DNA from: Hypsibius dujardini
Lineage: Eukaryota; Tardigrada; Eutardigrada; Parachela; Hypsibiidae
Length of the DNA stretch: 20,633 nucleotides
Reading direction: 5' to 3'
Assembly: GCA_001579985.1 (NCBI GenBank)
Contig: LRSR01010251.1
Span: 1-20,633, forward strand
Under the pieces are notes generated by a model. The model saw nothing but the letters and a program-made list of their open reading frames with translations. It ran no database searches and was not told the DNA's origin. Shown here piece after piece: positions 19,207-20,633 of this stretch (position 1 is the first letter of the stretch; every line of letters starts with the position of its first letter). The translations under genes were made by a program, and so were the position numbers.

Positions 19207-19640
19207 TGTGGTAGTCACGCGATAGCTTGCGCAGTAGAAATAGACCCACCGTAAATTTAGACCTGTGGATCCGCGCACTCCGAGCTAGGATAACGAAGTA
19301 ATGCTTTTGCAGTGCGTGAAGCCAAAACGGGAGTACGAGTACGAGGTCAAGGCCGTTAACCAGGCCGCTTTTAGAAATCGTAACTTAACCAGGCCGGCAG
19401 GCCAACAGGTGGCGCATAAGTCGTTTTCGCGAAGTCAACCCAGGCAGATGGAACCGAAGTGGCGCTTTACGATTTCTAAAAGCGGCCTGGTTAACGGCCT
19501 TTACCTCGTACTGAAAGGTCTCAAACACTTGGTGCCAGTTTTTAAGGACCGCGTATATTATGACTGTAGGGAAGCACAGCGTGTGCAGGCATAATATACA
19601 GGTGAGTTTCGAAATTGGCACCGAATGGTCGAGACTCTTC
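19207..19640. other. insertion of about 430 bp in the 5' flank of gene 4
   Basis: In gene 1 the sequence ACGCATACAAATGCGTAA runs straight into GTGATTCGGAGCACG. In gene 4 these two parts are separated by this block. It contains the foldback element at 19339-19511. The ends of the larger block show no clear terminal repeats, so its origin is unresolved. Confidence 0.6.
19339..19511. mobile_element. foldback/MITE-like element, 173 bp, with 44-bp inverted arms
   Basis: The arms are 19339-19382 and 19468-19511, with a single mismatch over 44 bp. They begin GTACGAGGTCAAGGCCGTTA. The 85-bp loop has no coding potential. TAC next to both arms may be part of a target duplication, but the boundaries are uncertain. 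Confidence 0.75.
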
Positions 19641-19691
19641 AGTGATTCGGAGCACGCTACGTTTGATTAGACCAAGTGTAGAGGGATGCTC

Positions 19692-19727
19692 CACCCGACC
19701 GTCAGGGACACCCGACCGTCAGGGACA
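19692..19727. repeat. short tandem duplication (ACCCGACCGTCAGGGAC)
   Basis: A 17-18 bp segment of the conserved 5' flank occurs twice in gene 4 but once in genes 1-3. Confidence 0.8.
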
Positions 19728-19734
19728 TGTCAGA

Positions 19735-19885
19735 ACATTGCAGATTCTGCACCCACGAGGATGGACTCAGCTCTCTGTTTGATGTACATTGCAATTTTAA
19801 CGGAAATAATCAACGGAGCAACTTTTTGCTGATTCAGCAAGAACTTGCTTTCACTTTGACAAGTGCTCTTTCCCTTTCAACAACT
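19735..19885. promoter_or_regulatory. conserved upstream block of gene 4
   Basis: The block is homologous to 7890-8040 and 15560-15715, with the near-palindrome AGCAACTTTTTGCT at 19817-19830. The distance to the start codon is about 312 bp when the 430-bp insertion is discounted, similar to gene 3. Confidence 0.4.
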
Positions 19886-20633
19886 CTTCACCGGTCCAGT
19901 GCAAGAAGAAACAATCTTTTAATCTTAATTTAATTTGGAAACCAACTTTGGTCATGTGTTTTTATCGGCTTGTAAGTCGTAAGAGACTAATCCGTAAAAA
20001 AGGGTTGATTTGATTGGCCCAGTCGCCAGTCGATCACAGCATATATCCGAGTGACGCTTACTTTGACCCTCCCTCTGAGTGCCGGTCAGCTTACACTGGC
20101 TTAATTCTTCCTTCAAACTCCATTTGCTCATCGAGCATTTGCACTTTTTCGATAGGGTTTTTTGCTTTGATCCTCTAACAGAACTGTGAAATATAAAGTA
20201 GAAACAACTTTTGAAAAACACTTTCGGAAGTGGTGAGAACTCATCAAGCCAAATTTGGCTTAAACTTAAATGGCATGTATTCTAACTTGCGGTGCGTGCT
20301 GAAAGAAACATTCCGAGCTTCGAAATTAAAAAGAGTCCTAGCCAACGACCATACCGATGAAATCCAGTTGAAAATGAAATAAACAAGCAATCGAGAGCGG
20401 AATGCAAAAATTGAACTTACTAGGAAGATGTTTTGATTTCCTATTGGCAAAATGTCTGCTGTTGTCAGGTTGTTGTATGGAGGCGCAACAGCGCCGCCTG
20501 GCGGTACGGCACTAACCGAGCAGGGAAAGTGCCAAATGAACCCTCGTCTTGTCCACCATTCAAGTTAAGTACTTTCCCTATTTAAGCCAACTTTGGCTGA
20601 CCCAGCACTACCCGTATACCTAGAACACCCGGC
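19886..20633. other. right edge, no supported gene
   Basis: Open frames on the minus strand (20221-19952 and 20450-20244) show no recognisable domain. A donor-like GTAAGT follows TTCCTA on the minus strand near 20421, which could mark an exon of a gene starting beyond the window, but nothing else supports it. A 16-bp palindrome, AAGCCAAATTTGGCTT, lies at 20246-20261. Confidence 0.35.

Noticed and set aside
20246-20261. 16-bp palindrome AAGCCAAATTTGGCTT as a regulatory site
   Set aside because: A single occurrence without any adjacent gene. A half-match near 20584 is too weak to support a role.

Overview
The window is eukaryotic nuclear DNA from an invertebrate animal. Genes are split by short introns with animal-type splice sites, and much of the rest is non-autonomous DNA transposons, minisatellites and simple repeats. 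The only real gene family seen is a 7-transmembrane protein that resembles arthropod-type gustatory receptors (Gr, 7tm_7). This makes an arthropod or a close relative (for example a crustacean, a mite or a tardigrade) most likely. The species cannot be fixed from sequence alone.

The core is a head-to-tail tandem array of four five-exon genes, all on the minus strand: gene 1 (1018-3247), gene 2 (3877-7713), gene 3 (12374-15031) and gene 4 (16553-19070). A relic of the 3' end of a fifth copy lies at 96-688. With the splice model proposed here all four are intact and encode 436, 435, 442 and 444 residues. The model uses a GC-AG first intron (donor CAG|GCACGT, acceptor AACAG|) followed by three phase-0 introns near the C-terminus. 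Genes 1 and 2 form one subgroup (33-codon last exon). Genes 3 and 4 form another (36-codon last exon). A repeat-rich spacer of about 4.7 kb separates the pairs.

Mobile DNA has shaped the array. A 1218-bp maT-type (DD37D) mariner with a broken transposase sits in the last intron of gene 2. Its TA duplication is visible, and the paralogous introns preserve the empty site. Two copies of a roughly 290-bp TA-flanked MITE in opposite orientation bracket the relic last exon, and a third, diverged copy lies in the 5' flank of gene 3. A 443-bp hAT-like non-autonomous element with 8-bp target duplications lies downstream of gene 3. A 173-bp foldback element lies in an insertion upstream of gene 4. Intron 1 of every copy carries a 20-bp-unit minisatellite of differing length, and in genes 1, 2 and 4 the intron ends are long inverted repeats.

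The stretches at 8.5-11.4 kb and 19.9-20.6 kb contain no gene I can support. They hold a decamer satellite, a tandem unit of about 208 bp with G-runs, dispersed inverted motifs and otherwise featureless sequence.
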